The notes beneath the pieces are model-generated. The model saw only the letters and a program-made list of their open reading frames with translations. It was not told the origin of the DNA and searched no databases. Shown here piece by piece: positions 49,705 through 58,258 of a stretch of DNA of 64,000 bases. A program made the translations under genes and the position numbers. Within the stretch, counting starts at the first letter, position 1, and every line of letters begins with the position of its first letter. Origin of the DNA: Nocardia sp. NBC_01503 (GTDB lineage Bacteria; Actinomycetota; Actinomycetes; Mycobacteriales; Mycobacteriaceae); assembly GCF_036327755.1 (NCBI RefSeq), contig NZ_CP109596.1, positions 5,580,001-5,644,000 on the forward strand. The letters are read 5' to 3'.

Positions 49705-50073
49705 TCAGCCGGCCTGCTGGCGGCGCACGGCCGCGACATATTCGGCGACAGCATCGCGATTGCGTTGCAGGCAGCCGATGCGCGCGGTCATCCGATCGCG
49801 CTCCTGTTCGAGCGTGGCGAGCATCTCGGGCGTCGGATTGTCGAAGTGGATCGCGCGCGGCCCGTTCAGACAGGGCAGGATCTGTTTGATGATCCGGGTG
49901 GGCAGCCCCGCGGCCAGCAGACCGCGGATCTGCAGTACCCGGTCGACATACGCCTCGTCGTAATCCCGATACCCGTTGGCGCAGCGGCTGGCGACGATCA
50001 GCCCCTGCTCCTCGTAGTAGCGCAGCAGGCGCGGAGAGGTCTCCGTGCGCCGCGACAGCTCCCCGATTCGCAT
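49705..50073 (-). CDS. MerR-family regulator
   Basis: A 122-residue MerR protein: MRIGELSRRTETSPRLLRYY, wing NGYRDYDEAYVDRVLQI, and a coiled dimerisation helix (LATLEQERDRMTARIGCLQ). It has no cysteine cluster for metal binding beyond Cys57- and Cys-type scattered residues, so a redox or drug ligand is as likely. ATG 50073 is the start. A 9-base palindrome lies 29-50 bases upstream. Confidence 0.9.
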   Translation of the reverse strand: MRIGELSRRTETSPRLLRYYEEQGLIVASRCANGYRDYDEAYVDRVLQIRGLLAAGLPTRIIKQILPCLNGPRAIHFDNPTPEMLATLEQERDRMTARIGCLQRNRDAVAEYVAAVRRQQAG

Positions 50074-50101
50074 ACCGATCAATCTAATTCACGACGGGCC
50101 G

Positions 50102-50123
50102 ACCCTCACATGCTTGTGAGGGT
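50102..50123. promoter_or_regulatory. MerR-type palindrome ACCCTCACA/TGTGAGGGT
   Basis: A perfect 9-base inverted repeat with a TGCT centre lies just upstream of the merR gene and touches the kshA stop. Its form matches the dyads in MerR promoters, suggesting autoregulation; it might also act as a weak terminator of kshA, although no T run follows. Confidence 0.55.
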
Positions 50124-51295
50124 TACTCGGCTTTCTGCCGCATGTTCTCGGCGACCTCGGCCTCCCAGGCTTCATTGGCTCTGCTGGTGTCGACCTCGAA
50201 TTCGAAGCGCCGCACCATCTTAGGATCGATATCGGCGACATCCACATAGAACTGGTCGTACCAGCGGCGCAGCTGGTAAACCGGCCCGTCCTCCTCGGTC
50301 AAGAGCGGATTGTCGATCTTGGACTTATGCTTCCAGATCTCCACATCCTGCAGGAAGCCCTCACCGATACCCTCGGTCATTCTGTGTGCCAGCCGATTCG
50401 CGGTCTTGTCGTCGACACCGTCGGGCTTGCGCATGGTCATGCCCCACAGCAGCATGAACGAATCCTGCGTGACCGGATAGTGGCAGTTGATGAAGACGCT
50501 CTCGACCTCGAACCCGCTGTAGATATTGGTCAGCGGATTGATCATGTACGACGGACCATGGTACGCGGCAACGGATTTCAGCAGCGCGTCACCGCCGTAC
50601 TTGGTGGCCATCCCGATATCCGGGCGCGCCCTGGACTCCAGGAACTGGGTGGCGATATGCCCCTCCAGCACATTCTTGAAGTACGTCGGATAGGCGTAGT
50701 GAATGTAGAAGAAGTGCGCCATATCCACGACATTGTCGATGATCTCGCGGCAGTTGGCCCCCTCGATGAGCATCGAGTTCCAGGTCCACTCGGTCCAGCC
50801 GCCGTCGAGCGTCTCGGTGCCCTTGCCGTCGGCATCGGTGTACGGGCCTTCGATATAGGGGATGGTCACCTCGTCCGGCGGCGGGTTCCCCTCGTGGTCA
50901 TGCCAGACGAAGAGTTGTCCGTTGCGCTCCAATGTGATCCAGGCCCGCGTCCGCGCCAGCGGCGGGACCCGCTTGGCGTAGGGGATCCCGGTGCACTTGC
51001 CGTCGCCGCCCCACCGCCAGTCGTGGAACGGGCAGGCGATCGAATCACCCTTGATCTCACCCATGCTCAGATCGCCGCCGAGGTGGCGGCAGTACGAGTC
51101 CAGGACTCGCAATTCTCCTGAGCTGTCGGCGAATACGACCAGCTTGGTCCCGAAGACGGAGACCGGGTGCGGCTTGCCGTCGCGGAACGACCGGGCCAAT
51201 CCGAGGCAGTGCCATCCGCGTGCGTACCTCGTGGGCGCGGAACCCACATCGATCTCGCGGATCTTCGTACTCCGGGTCCGGGGTGTGGCTGTCAT
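50123..51295 (-). CDS. kshA: 3-ketosteroid 9-alpha-hydroxylase oxygenase (KshA-type Rieske)
   Basis: A 390-residue Rieske oxygenase. The [2Fe-2S] ligands are Cys69/His71 and Cys88/His91 (YCRHLGG, CPFHDW). The mononuclear iron motif is in DNVVDMAHFFYIHYAYP (His194, His199). Length and the ALEN-like segments match KshA, the 9-alpha-hydroxylase that opens the steroid B ring with the reductase KshB. ATG 51295 has GGGAGG upstream. Two KstR-type sites precede it. No kshB or other cholesterol genes are seen in the window, so it is an isolated homologue. Confidence 0.93.
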   Translation of the reverse strand: MTATPRTRSTKIREIDVGSAPTRYARGWHCLGLARSFRDGKPHPVSVFGTKLVVFADSSGELRVLDSYCRHLGGDLSMGEIKGDSIACPFHDWRWGGDGKCTGIPYAKRVPPLARTRAWITLERNGQLFVWHDHEGNPPPDEVTIPYIEGPYTDADGKGTETLDGGWTEWTWNSMLIEGANCREIIDNVVDMAHFFYIHYAYPTYFKNVLEGHIATQFLESRARPDIGMATKYGGDALLKSVAAYHGPSYMINPLTNIYSGFEVESVFINCHYPVTQDSFMLLWGMTMRKPDGVDDKTANRLAHRMTEGIGEGFLQDVEIWKHKSKIDNPLLTEEDGPVYQLRRWYDQFYVDVADIDPKMVRRFEFEVDTSRANEAWEAEVAENMRQKAE

Positions 51296-51319
51296 GATGT
51301 TCCTCCCTGAATGGTGTAC

Positions 51320-51333
51320 TAGAACACGTTACA
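51320..51333. promoter_or_regulatory. KstR-type operator, site 1
   Basis: TAGAACACGTTACA fits TNNAACNNGTTNNA, the 14-base KstR pattern of mycobacteria and rhodococci, exactly. It lies 24-38 bases before the kshA start. Confidence 0.7.
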
Positions 51334-51398
51334 AAATGTGGGCGGGCATGGCGAGTGGAAACCGCGATTTAAAGCAGTAATAGTCCAAAATTTGCAAT

Positions 51399-51412
51399 GA
51401 GAACACGTTCTA
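51399..51412. promoter_or_regulatory. KstR-type operator, site 2
   Basis: GAGAACACGTTCTA fits the same pattern except its first base and has the core AACACGTT. Two sites about 80 bases apart suggest cooperative or divergent repression of kshA and perhaps the gene at 51557. Confidence 0.6.
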
Positions 51413-51556
51413 GATCGCCGAGGGGTTCGTGCGCCACGAACCGCACCGCGCGACCGGCTCGGACGGAGCGGAATCCGTCGAATGACGTGCTCGGCCGGGG
51501 AGTCGTCCCACGGCGTCGCGGAGCGACATGTCGGTGGCTGTCGGTACCTTTCGTCC

Positions 51557-51982
51557 ATGTCGCTTGAATTCTTCAACGGTCTCTCCGGGCACTTGGATAT
51601 CGGGCTCACCGAGCCGACCGAGGACGCTCTCGAGGGTCTATCGAATCAGCGGGCGACCTCCACCGCCGAAGTGGTGGAACTCCGTCTCGTGGTTCAGGTT
51701 TGGCAGGCGGAGGAGTTTCGGGAGCTGACCGCTGATGAACTTCGCGAGCCCGCGCTGATGGAAGCGGAGGTAACTCTGCGGGGTGAGGGGGATGCTGTGA
51801 CGCATCGCGCTCCCAACGGAGAGTGGTTCAGCGTTGGTGAATTGCTCGCCGCGGTGGCGGAGACCGAGCGGGTGACGCGGCATCGGACGAGCTGGTTCGG
51901 CGGGATCGATGTGCATCACGTGTTCTTCGAGGGCATTGAACTCGGTGCGGACGGGGTCTGGGATATCAACTGGGGGTCGTGA
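51557..51982 (+). CDS. Hypothetical acidic protein
   Basis: A 141-residue acidic protein of normal composition (MSLEFFNGLSGHLDIGLTEP ... ends DGVWDINWGS). It lacks a signal peptide or membrane helix. The Glu/Val-rich strands and the WFGGIDVHHVFFEGIEL segment suggest a small alpha/beta domain; I do not recognise it. The ribosome site is weak. It is divergent from kshA, so the KstR-type sites lie between the two genes. Confidence 0.68.
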   Translation: MSLEFFNGLSGHLDIGLTEPTEDALEGLSNQRATSTAEVVELRLVVQVWQAEEFRELTADELREPALMEAEVTLRGEGDAVTHRAPNGEWFSVGELLAAVAETERVTRHRTSWFGGIDVHHVFFEGIELGADGVWDINWGS

Positions 51983-52024
51983 GCAGTTCGGATCCCGGCG
52001 GGGCGTATTCCGTAGCCTGGACGG

Positions 52025-52894
52025 GTGGGAGAGATGGACTTGGCTTGTGGGTCCGGGGCGGGCTGGGATTTCGCCGGTGTGGCCGATGCGGCACTCGGCG
52101 GGGCGATGATCGGGTATCGGGACCTGTGCGGGTCGGGGCTTGGGCTTCAGGTGGCCGGAACGGCGGCGATCACCGTGCTGATCGGGTTCGGGGATCGTGA
52201 GGTGATCGTCGATGATGCGGTGGGGCGGCGGACCTCGGGCGGATTCGTTGTCGGATTGCCGGTGGAGGCCATGTGCGTGCGCAGCGAGCGGGCCGAGTGC
52301 GTCGAGGTCCGGCTCTCGCCGCTGCGGGCGTATTCGCTTTTGGGCATCGCCCCTACCGATTTGGGCCGGGGCGCTGTCGGTCTCGAGGAGCTCTGGGGGT
52401 CGCGGGTGCAGCGGCTGCGTGCGCGACTCGCGGAGAGCCGGAGCTGGGATGACCGGTTCGCATTGACGAAATCGTTTCTGACGCAGGGGGAGCGGCCGAT
52501 GCGCGCGCCTGATCCGGAAGTGCTGTCGGGCTGGAATCGAATACTGCGCTCGCATGGCCAGGTGCGAATCGGCGAGCTCGCCGAGGACGTCGGGTGGAGT
52601 CATAAGCGGTTGGGCGCGCGGTTCGAATCGCAGATCGGGCTGGCACCCAAACGCGCGGCGATGCTGGTTCGATTCCGGTACGCGGTCGACGGATTGCTGG
52701 CGGGACGGCCCGCCGCCGACGTGGCGATCGAGAGCGGATACACCGATCAGGCTCATCTGTGCCGGGATGTCTCGATATTCGCGGACCGCACGCCGCGTGC
52801 GCTGTCGGCCGCCTATCAGCCCGCCATCTCCCGGTATCGCTATCGGGCATGGGGGAAATTCTTCCAATACCGGGCGGAACCCGCCGTTCGATAG
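52025..52894 (+). CDS. AraC-family regulator
   Basis: A 289-residue regulator with an effector domain in the N-terminal half and the C-terminal double HTH (VRIGELAEDVGWSHKRLGAR, then VAIESGYTDQAHLCRDVSIF). Such proteins usually activate a neighbouring operon. GTG 52025 is the start of the track-like frame and leads directly to the serine hydrolase gene 7 bases downstream, so the two are probably co-transcribed. Confidence 0.88.
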   Translation: MGEMDLACGSGAGWDFAGVADAALGGAMIGYRDLCGSGLGLQVAGTAAITVLIGFGDREVIVDDAVGRRTSGGFVVGLPVEAMCVRSERAECVEVRLSPLRAYSLLGIAPTDLGRGAVGLEELWGSRVQRLRARLAESRSWDDRFALTKSFLTQGERPMRAPDPEVLSGWNRILRSHGQVRIGELAEDVGWSHKRLGARFESQIGLAPKRAAMLVRFRYAVDGLLAGRPAADVAIESGYTDQAHLCRDVSIFADRTPRALSAAYQPAISRYRYRAWGKFFQYRAEPAVR

Positions 52895-52901
52895 TGGTCG
52901 C

Positions 52902-54020
52902 ATGACAACCACTCTTGATCCCGAAAAACTACAGACCGCCCTGGCGAACGTCCATGCCGCGGGTATGCCCGGACTCTTCGCCGAGGTGCGCGATAACGAC
53001 CAAACCTGGTGCGGTGCGGCCGGAGTCGCCGATCTGGCCACCGGCCGCCCGGTCACCGCCGATATGCGGCACCGGGTCGGCAGCATTACCAAGACCTTCA
53101 CCGCCGCCGCGGTACTGCGGCAGGTCGACAACGGCGAAATAGACCTCGACACGCCTATCGGTCACTACCTGCCGCGACTGGTTCCGGGCGAGCGGGGCGC
53201 GGCGATCACGGTCCGAATGTTGATCAACCACACCAGCGGACTCGCCGAATATCTCCCGTACGCCTACCCCTCCCTCGCGGCCTTCCCCGATCTGGCGAAG
53301 ACGACGCCCCAGAGCCTGGATGACAACCGGTTCACCACATTCCATCCGACCGAACTGATCGAGCTGGGCGTCTCCGCGCCCGCCTCCGGTTCCCCGGGCG
53401 GCAGACCCGGCGTCTACTCGAATACCAATTACCTGCTGCTGTGCCAACTTCTGGAGCTGATCACCGGCGCCGCCGCGGAGAAATGCATCACCCGCGATGT
53501 CATCGAGCCCGCCGGACTGCGTGATACCGAGCTCCCGGAGGGGTCGCACATCACCGGACCGCACTCGCTGCACTACGAGGCATGGCTCGGCATGATCGAC
53601 CCGCCGCGCGATTTCAGCGTCTTCGACATGTCGTTCGTCGGACCGTCGGCGTCGCTGATCTCAACTGTCGCGGACCTGAACCGCTTCTTCGGCCTGCTCC
53701 TGTCGGGTGAGATCATCAGCCGCTCATCCCTCGAGCAGATGCGGCGCACCGGCCCGGTCATCTCCTTCGAGGGCAAGACCATCGACTACGGCCTCGGCCT
53801 GCACAAGATGATCATCCCGGGATCCGGAATCCATTGGGGCCATGACGGTTCCGTCTGGGGCGGCGGCGCGATCTCGCTGACCAGCGCCGACGGCGCCAGG
53901 CAGATGTCCGTCGCGGTGAACCTGCAACGCTGGAATCGACTCGGCGCTGGAGGCCGTCCACAACCCCACCCCATCGATGCAGCACTGCAGGGCTTCATCC
54001 AGCTCGCGCTGTCGCGATGA
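52902..54020 (+). CDS. Serine hydrolase, class C beta-lactamase family
   Basis: A 372-residue serine beta-lactamase-like protein. The SxxK motif is S61-I-T-K64 in RVGSITKTF, the YxN motif is in VYSNTNYLL and the HxG-type third motif is WGHDGSVWGGG. It has no signal peptide, so it is more likely a cytosolic esterase or D-aminopeptidase-like enzyme than a true beta-lactamase. It starts 7 bases after the AraC gene. Confidence 0.88.
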   Translation: MTTTLDPEKLQTALANVHAAGMPGLFAEVRDNDQTWCGAAGVADLATGRPVTADMRHRVGSITKTFTAAAVLRQVDNGEIDLDTPIGHYLPRLVPGERGAAITVRMLINHTSGLAEYLPYAYPSLAAFPDLAKTTPQSLDDNRFTTFHPTELIELGVSAPASGSPGGRPGVYSNTNYLLLCQLLELITGAAAEKCITRDVIEPAGLRDTELPEGSHITGPHSLHYEAWLGMIDPPRDFSVFDMSFVGPSASLISTVADLNRFFGLLLSGEIISRSSLEQMRRTGPVISFEGKTIDYGLGLHKMIIPGSGIHWGHDGSVWGGGAISLTSADGARQMSVAVNLQRWNRLGAGGRPQPHPIDAALQGFIQLALSR

Positions 54021-54027
54021 ATCCACG

Positions 54028-54621
54028 CTAGGAGGCCGACTGCTGTCGCGGGTAGGTCGGCCAGTTCGACAGTGTGGCATGCAGTGCGTCGACGATATGC
54101 GGCCAGGATTCCCCGGGGGAGCGAGAGTGGGCGAAACCGCCCGCGGCCTCGAGGGTGGCGAATCCGTGGAATGTGCTGCGTAGCAGGCGAGCCGCGTCCA
54201 GCCCCTCGGATTCGCCCAAGCCGTAGCCGCGCAGGATGGCCGTGGTCAACTCGATACTGCGCACCAGCGCGGGTTCGGCCGCCACCTCGGCGGGATCCAT
54301 CCGAATCTGGGTCGCCGCATAGCGTTCGGGGTATTCGAGTACGTAGGCCCGGTACGCGTTGGCGAACGCCACCAGCGCGTCCTTGCCCGACCTGCCGACC
54401 ACGGCCGCGGCGATGCGTTCGTTCAACTCGACGCTGGCCAGCAGTGCCACTCGCACCCGCAGATCATGCAGATTGCGCACGTGCACATACAGACTCGGGT
54501 CCTTCACGCCGAATCGTCGGGCGAGCGCGGAGAGGGTGAGCTTCTCGAACCCGATCTCATCGGCGAGCTCCGCGGCAGCGGTGACAACTCGCTCGGTGGT
54601 CAATCCGGCTCTCGGTGACAT
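54028..54621 (-). CDS. TetR/AcrR-family regulator
   Basis: A 197-residue TetR regulator. The HTH is FEKLTLSALARRFGVKDPSL with VHVRNLHDL, and the C-terminal domain is of the TetR_C_33 or similar type. It converges with the serine hydrolase (7 bases between stops) and faces away from the DUF1990 gene on the same minus strand; it is likely autonomous. Ligand unknown. Confidence 0.9.
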   Translation of the reverse strand: MSPRAGLTTERVVTAAAELADEIGFEKLTLSALARRFGVKDPSLYVHVRNLHDLRVRVALLASVELNERIAAAVVGRSGKDALVAFANAYRAYVLEYPERYAATQIRMDPAEVAAEPALVRSIELTTAILRGYGLGESEGLDAARLLRSTFHGFATLEAAGGFAHSRSPGESWPHIVDALHATLSNWPTYPRQQSAS

Positions 54622-54742
54622 GCCGACCTCCGTCCTATGGCCGATAAGGCGGAACCTAAGACCAATAGGAACAAGTTAGCAAATCCGGCCCGGTCCTCGG
54701 GCTGATGCCGGAGACCGTGATTGTCATTTCGCCCGAGCCCGA

Positions 54743-55297
54743 TCAATACCGGGGTCGCAGGGCGCGCAGATAGCGGCGGCGGTACCGGCGCTGCGCGAGA
54801 ATCAGCACCGGGAACAGCAGTCGCCAGCCGGTGGAGCGCGCGGGACGAGTGAGCGAGCGCAGGGTGAGCCAGACGGTGCCGTCGGGGGAGCGGTGGACTA
54901 CGAACGCCTCCTCACCCGAGACGGGGTGACCGGGGAGCGTGCCATAGGCGAACCCACAGCGGATGAGGGTCCGCACCGTCGCGACCACACGCACGGGTTC
55001 GCGAATTGTGAGGGGGCCGAAGGCCGCTGTGATCCGGTAGTCCTCGCCCTCGGTAGCGCGAATGACGGAGCCGGTCACGGGCTCCACGTGGAATCCACTA
55101 CGGCGCTTGACTTCCCACTCCATCACCGCGGAACAGGCCGCCCGCCAATCGGCTTCGCCATGCCCGATGGTGGCGGTGCGCTCATAGCGGCGGTAGCCGG
55201 GGAAGGTCGCGGACCATACGGAGTCGGCGGGCCGCGTCCCGCCGACCGGGCCGTAGTTGAGGCCCTCCGCATCGCCTGCCGGATCGGTCTCGGGCAT
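54743..55297 (-). CDS. DUF1990-family protein
   Basis: A 184-residue protein with GLNYGPVGGTRP near the N-terminus and LPGHPVSGEEAFVVHRS with LRSLTRPARS in the C-terminal half, matching the DUF1990 family (YndJ-like). The last 30 residues are strongly basic with a short hydrophobic stretch. Its reaction is not established. It lies upstream of TetR on the same strand, 121 bases away. Confidence 0.85.
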   Translation of the reverse strand: MPETDPAGDAEGLNYGPVGGTRPADSVWSATFPGYRRYERTATIGHGEADWRAACSAVMEWEVKRRSGFHVEPVTGSVIRATEGEDYRITAAFGPLTIREPVRVVATVRTLIRCGFAYGTLPGHPVSGEEAFVVHRSPDGTVWLTLRSLTRPARSTGWRLLFPVLILAQRRYRRRYLRALRPRY

Positions 55298-55339
55298 TGC
55301 ACTCCTGTCGATAGGCCACCGAGAACCAGGCTATCGGGG

Positions 55340-55594
55340 TCAGGAGTAGTCGCGGAAAGTCATGACGAAGCCCACTACGGCGATGACGAACAGCGCTATC
55401 CAGGCGGCGACCTGCACGGCCGGCCAGGGGAGATCGCGCACCCACAATCCGCTGATCATGACGGTGAGCAACATCAGCACGCCATAGAAGGGCGTGCGCT
55501 GGGGATGCTGTCCCAACTTCATAGTGCCTGCATACGCCTGTTCGGCAGGACCCGCCAATACCGCCGGTGACAGGGCGGATTCATCGCCCGCCAT
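55340..55594 (-). CDS. Small two-helix membrane protein
   Basis: An 84-residue protein with two hydrophobic helices (GVLMLLTVMISGLWV and VAAWIALFVIAVVGFVMTF) joined by a short aromatic loop. It starts at ATG 55594 just after the kinase-like gene (10 bases from its stop), so the two may be co-transcribed. Function unknown. Confidence 0.72.
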   Translation of the reverse strand: MAGDESALSPAVLAGPAEQAYAGTMKLGQHPQRTPFYGVLMLLTVMISGLWVRDLPWPAVQVAAWIALFVIAVVGFVMTFRDYS

Positions 55595-55603
55595 AGCGTC
55601 GGG

Positions 55604-56206
55604 TCAACCCCGGATAGCCGGGCGATCCGGATGATCCCAGGCGACCAGCAGGTCGGGGGACTGCAACTCCTGCTGCTCCAGCACCGGTGCGATGGTGAAC
55701 CGCGCCTCGGCCGCGGTGCGGCGGCGCAGTGCGCCCTCGGACATGCGCAACCCGATGGTGAAATCGAAATCCAGCCCGCGCCCGAGCAGCATCGGGCCCG
55801 CGATCAGCAGAATCGTGCCGGGCAGGGCGGTGTGAATCCGCGCCCGGGCGGAGCGATCGGTCTGTTCGTTCCAGAGCGCGGGCAACCAGCGCCCGCTGTC
55901 CCGGAGCGGTTTCAACACTTCGCGATTGAGCGCCGAATAGTCGAACCACCCTGTGCGGTAGGTGTATTCGTCCTCCCGATCGAACTCCAGCCGCACCGAG
56001 GCCGGACGCACGAAGTCGTGCACTGCGACCACCTCGGCGGGGCGTCCGGTCGTCCGCAGCAGTTCGACGACCGACTCCGCGAACCGCACCGGCTCCGCCG
56101 CATCCGCACCGTCCACGGCGATCACCGCGAAGCCGCTCAACTCGTTCGCGCGGTTCGCGACCAAGGCGGCCAGGGCACTCGGAGTGATGGCGGTGAACTC
56201 GGGCAC
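55604..56206 (-). CDS. Uridine kinase-like protein with degenerate P-loop
   Basis: A 200-residue protein with the overall plan of actinobacterial uridine kinase-like proteins (FAVIAVDGADAAEPVRFAES, VVAVHDFVRPASVR, RTGWFDYSALNREVL). In active relatives the first segment reads roughly GxxGSGKST; here it is VDGADAAEPVRFA, so the phosphate-binding Lys and Ser/Thr are absent. The start is GTG 56206 with GGACAG near. It is divergent from tesB. It is either inactive or uses a different chemistry. Confidence 0.75.
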   Translation of the reverse strand: MPEFTAITPSALAALVANRANELSGFAVIAVDGADAAEPVRFAESVVELLRTTGRPAEVVAVHDFVRPASVRLEFDREDEYTYRTGWFDYSALNREVLKPLRDSGRWLPALWNEQTDRSARARIHTALPGTILLIAGPMLLGRGLDFDFTIGLRMSEGALRRRTAAEARFTIAPVLEQQELQSPDLLVAWDHPDRPAIRG

Positions 56207-56336
56207 CTGTCCATCATGGTCGATTCGGCACCGCATACCGGGATCGGCCGATGATCTCGGCGTTCGGGCAGGTCGCGCGGCTCACACCGGTTTCCGGTTG
56301 TTAGCCTGAGCCGGACAATCCGGAAGGGAACGGTGC

Positions 56337-57188
56337 ATGGCGACGATCGAAGAGGCCCTCGAAATCGAGCGGCTCGAGCGTGACATCTTCCGTGGCGCGT
56401 CCACCGAGACGCAGCTGCCGCGCACGTTCGGCGGTCAGGTCGCCGCCCAGGCGCTGGTGTCGGCGGTGCGGACGGTCGATCCGGGGTATCAGGTGCATTC
56501 GCTGCACGGTTACTTCCTGCGGCCGGGCAATCCGCTCGAACCCACCGTCTACCTGGTGGATCGCATTCGGGAAGGTCGTTCGTTCTGCACCCGCCGGGTC
56601 ACCGGCGTGCAGAACGGCGAGGCCATATTCACCATGTCGGCCTCCTTCCACGTCGGTGACGAGGGGCCCGAGCATCAGGACGAGATGCCGACGGTGCCCG
56701 CGCCGGACGATCTGCCCGACGCGGCGGTCAGTATGAGCCCCGAACGGCTCTGGGCCATGCGCGAATGGGAGCACTGGGACATTCGCACCGTCCCGCAGGA
56801 GAAGGTGGATCGGCGCGAAGGTCTCGCCGCCCAGCAACAGGTGTGGTTCCGCTACCGCCACCCGCTGCCCAATGATCCGCTGTTCCACGTCTGCACGCTG
56901 GCGTACATGAGCGATATGACCCTGCTCGGCTCGTCCAAGGTCCCGCACCCGGACGAGCCGACCCAGAACGCCTCGCTCGATCACGCCATGTGGTTCCTGC
57001 GCCCGTTCCGCGCCGACGACTGGCTGCTCTACGACCAGCAGTCCCCGTCCGCGGGCTTCGGCCGCGCGCTGACCGCCGGGCGCATCTGGAACCAGCGGGG
57101 CGAGCTCGTCGCGGTGGTGGTGCAGGAGGGGCTGATTCGCACCTTCCGTGACAAGAAGACCGAATCCTTCCCGCCCGGAACCAACTGA
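56337..57188 (+). CDS. tesB: Acyl-CoA thioesterase II
   Basis: A 283-residue double-hotdog thioesterase. The first hotdog shows PRTFGGQVAAQALVSAVRTV, and the C-terminal part ends GRALTAGRIWNQRGELVAVV, with Asp and Gln of the TesB active site in LDHAMWFLRPFRADDWLLY. It hydrolyses long-chain acyl-CoA in the cytosol. It has GGAAGGGAA upstream and matches the mycobacterial gene placed beside pdxT. A long hairpin follows its stop. Confidence 0.95.
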   Translation: MATIEEALEIERLERDIFRGASTETQLPRTFGGQVAAQALVSAVRTVDPGYQVHSLHGYFLRPGNPLEPTVYLVDRIREGRSFCTRRVTGVQNGEAIFTMSASFHVGDEGPEHQDEMPTVPAPDDLPDAAVSMSPERLWAMREWEHWDIRTVPQEKVDRREGLAAQQQVWFRYRHPLPNDPLFHVCTLAYMSDMTLLGSSKVPHPDEPTQNASLDHAMWFLRPFRADDWLLYDQQSPSAGFGRALTAGRIWNQRGELVAVVVQEGLIRTFRDKKTESFPPGTN

Positions 57189-57199
57189 CGCACAAGGCA

Positions 57200-57250
57200 A
57201 ATGGCCCCGGCGACGACCACTGGAACTCAAGCACTGTTGCCGGGGCCATT
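57200..57250. terminator. 12-base hairpin after tesB
   Basis: AATGGCCCCGGC (57200-57211) pairs perfectly with GCCGGGGCCATT (57239-57250), with a 27-base loop. No T run; the position between tesB and a minus-strand remnant suits a bidirectional terminator. Confidence 0.55.
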
Positions 57251-57258
57251 CGTGTGGC

Positions 57259-57411
57259 TCAGGCGGTCTGTACGCGCAGGTGACAGACCACCGTATCCGG
57301 CATTTTGCGCAGGACGCGTTCGAGTTCGTCGCTGCGGTGGCTGGGCAGCAGATGATTCCAGCCCGCCGGGGGTTCCACCTCGGCGATGACGACCACCTTG
57401 CGGCGGCCACA
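57259..57411 (-). pseudogene. C-terminal fragment of an APC-type permease (remnant)
   Basis: The 50-codon frame reads KVVVIAEVEPPAGWNHLLPS then ELERVLRKMPDTVVCHLRVQ, with the flavour of the cytosolic C-terminal domain of actinobacterial amino-acid permeases (USP-like strand and helix). No membrane helices precede it, so it is likely a stump left by a deletion. Confidence is limited. Confidence 0.35.
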
Positions 57412-57517
57412 ACGTCCCCTTTGCCCGAACCGCTGTAACCCCCGGTAGGAGCATCCGGCCGCCCCGGATCCGCAGGTGGGGAAGGCCCGCGCAGCGCTGA
57501 ACCGTATGCTCGACGGC

Positions 57518-58129
57518 GTGACTCCGAGGATTGGTGTGCTGGCATTACAGGGCGACGTGCGCGAGCACACGCACGCGTTGGCGGCGTGCGGCGCCGAGCC
57601 CGTCGCGGTGCGCCGCGAATCCGAGCTGGCGGCCGTCGACGGATTGGTACTGCCCGGTGGCGAATCCACAGCGATCAGCAAACTGCTCGAGGTCTTCGAA
57701 CTCCTGGAACCGCTGCGGCAGCGACTGCGCGACGGTATGCCCGCCTACGGTTCCTGCGCGGGCATGATCCTGCTGGCGAACGAGGTGCTCGACACCCGCC
57801 CGGATATGCATACCTTGAACGGCATCGATATGACGGTGCGGCGCAATGCCTTCGGCCGTCAGGTCGACTCCTTCGAGACCGATCTGGAGTTCGCCGGGCT
57901 CGACGACGGTCCGGTACGGGCGGTCTTCATTCGCGCGCCCTGGGTGGAGCGTGCGGGGGCGGACGTCGAGGTGCTGGCGCGCGTGCCCTCGGGTCCGGCG
58001 GCAGGGACGATTGTCGCGGTGCGCCAGGGCAATGTGCTGGCGACCTCCTTCCATCCGGAGGTGACCGGCGATCTGCGCGTGCATCGCCTTTTCGTGGAAA
58101 CGCTGGTGCGGCCCCGCGCCGGAGTCTGA
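57518..58129 (+). CDS. pdxT: Pyridoxal 5'-phosphate synthase, glutaminase subunit
   Basis: A 203-residue class I glutaminase. The catalytic triad is Cys80 (YGSCAGM), His179 and Glu181 (SFHPEVTGD), and the start TPRIGVLALQGDVREH is the family signature. It releases ammonia from glutamine for PdxS. The start is GTG 57518; ATG 57506 is the alternative. It lies between tesB and yebC as in Mycobacterium, but 11 kb away from pdxS. Confidence 0.95.
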   Translation: MTPRIGVLALQGDVREHTHALAACGAEPVAVRRESELAAVDGLVLPGGESTAISKLLEVFELLEPLRQRLRDGMPAYGSCAGMILLANEVLDTRPDMHTLNGIDMTVRRNAFGRQVDSFETDLEFAGLDDGPVRAVFIRAPWVERAGADVEVLARVPSGPAAGTIVAVRQGNVLATSFHPEVTGDLRVHRLFVETLVRPRAGV

Positions 58130-58258
58130 CCCGCCGCCCGCGATCATGTGCTCGCGGCCGTCCGGGTCGCGCGCAGTAGACTGGGGCGCTGTCCGTCCGT
58201 GGGCACGTAGTGTCGCTGTGGTGAAACTACTCCGCCCCCTGAACCGAGGAAGTAGGGA

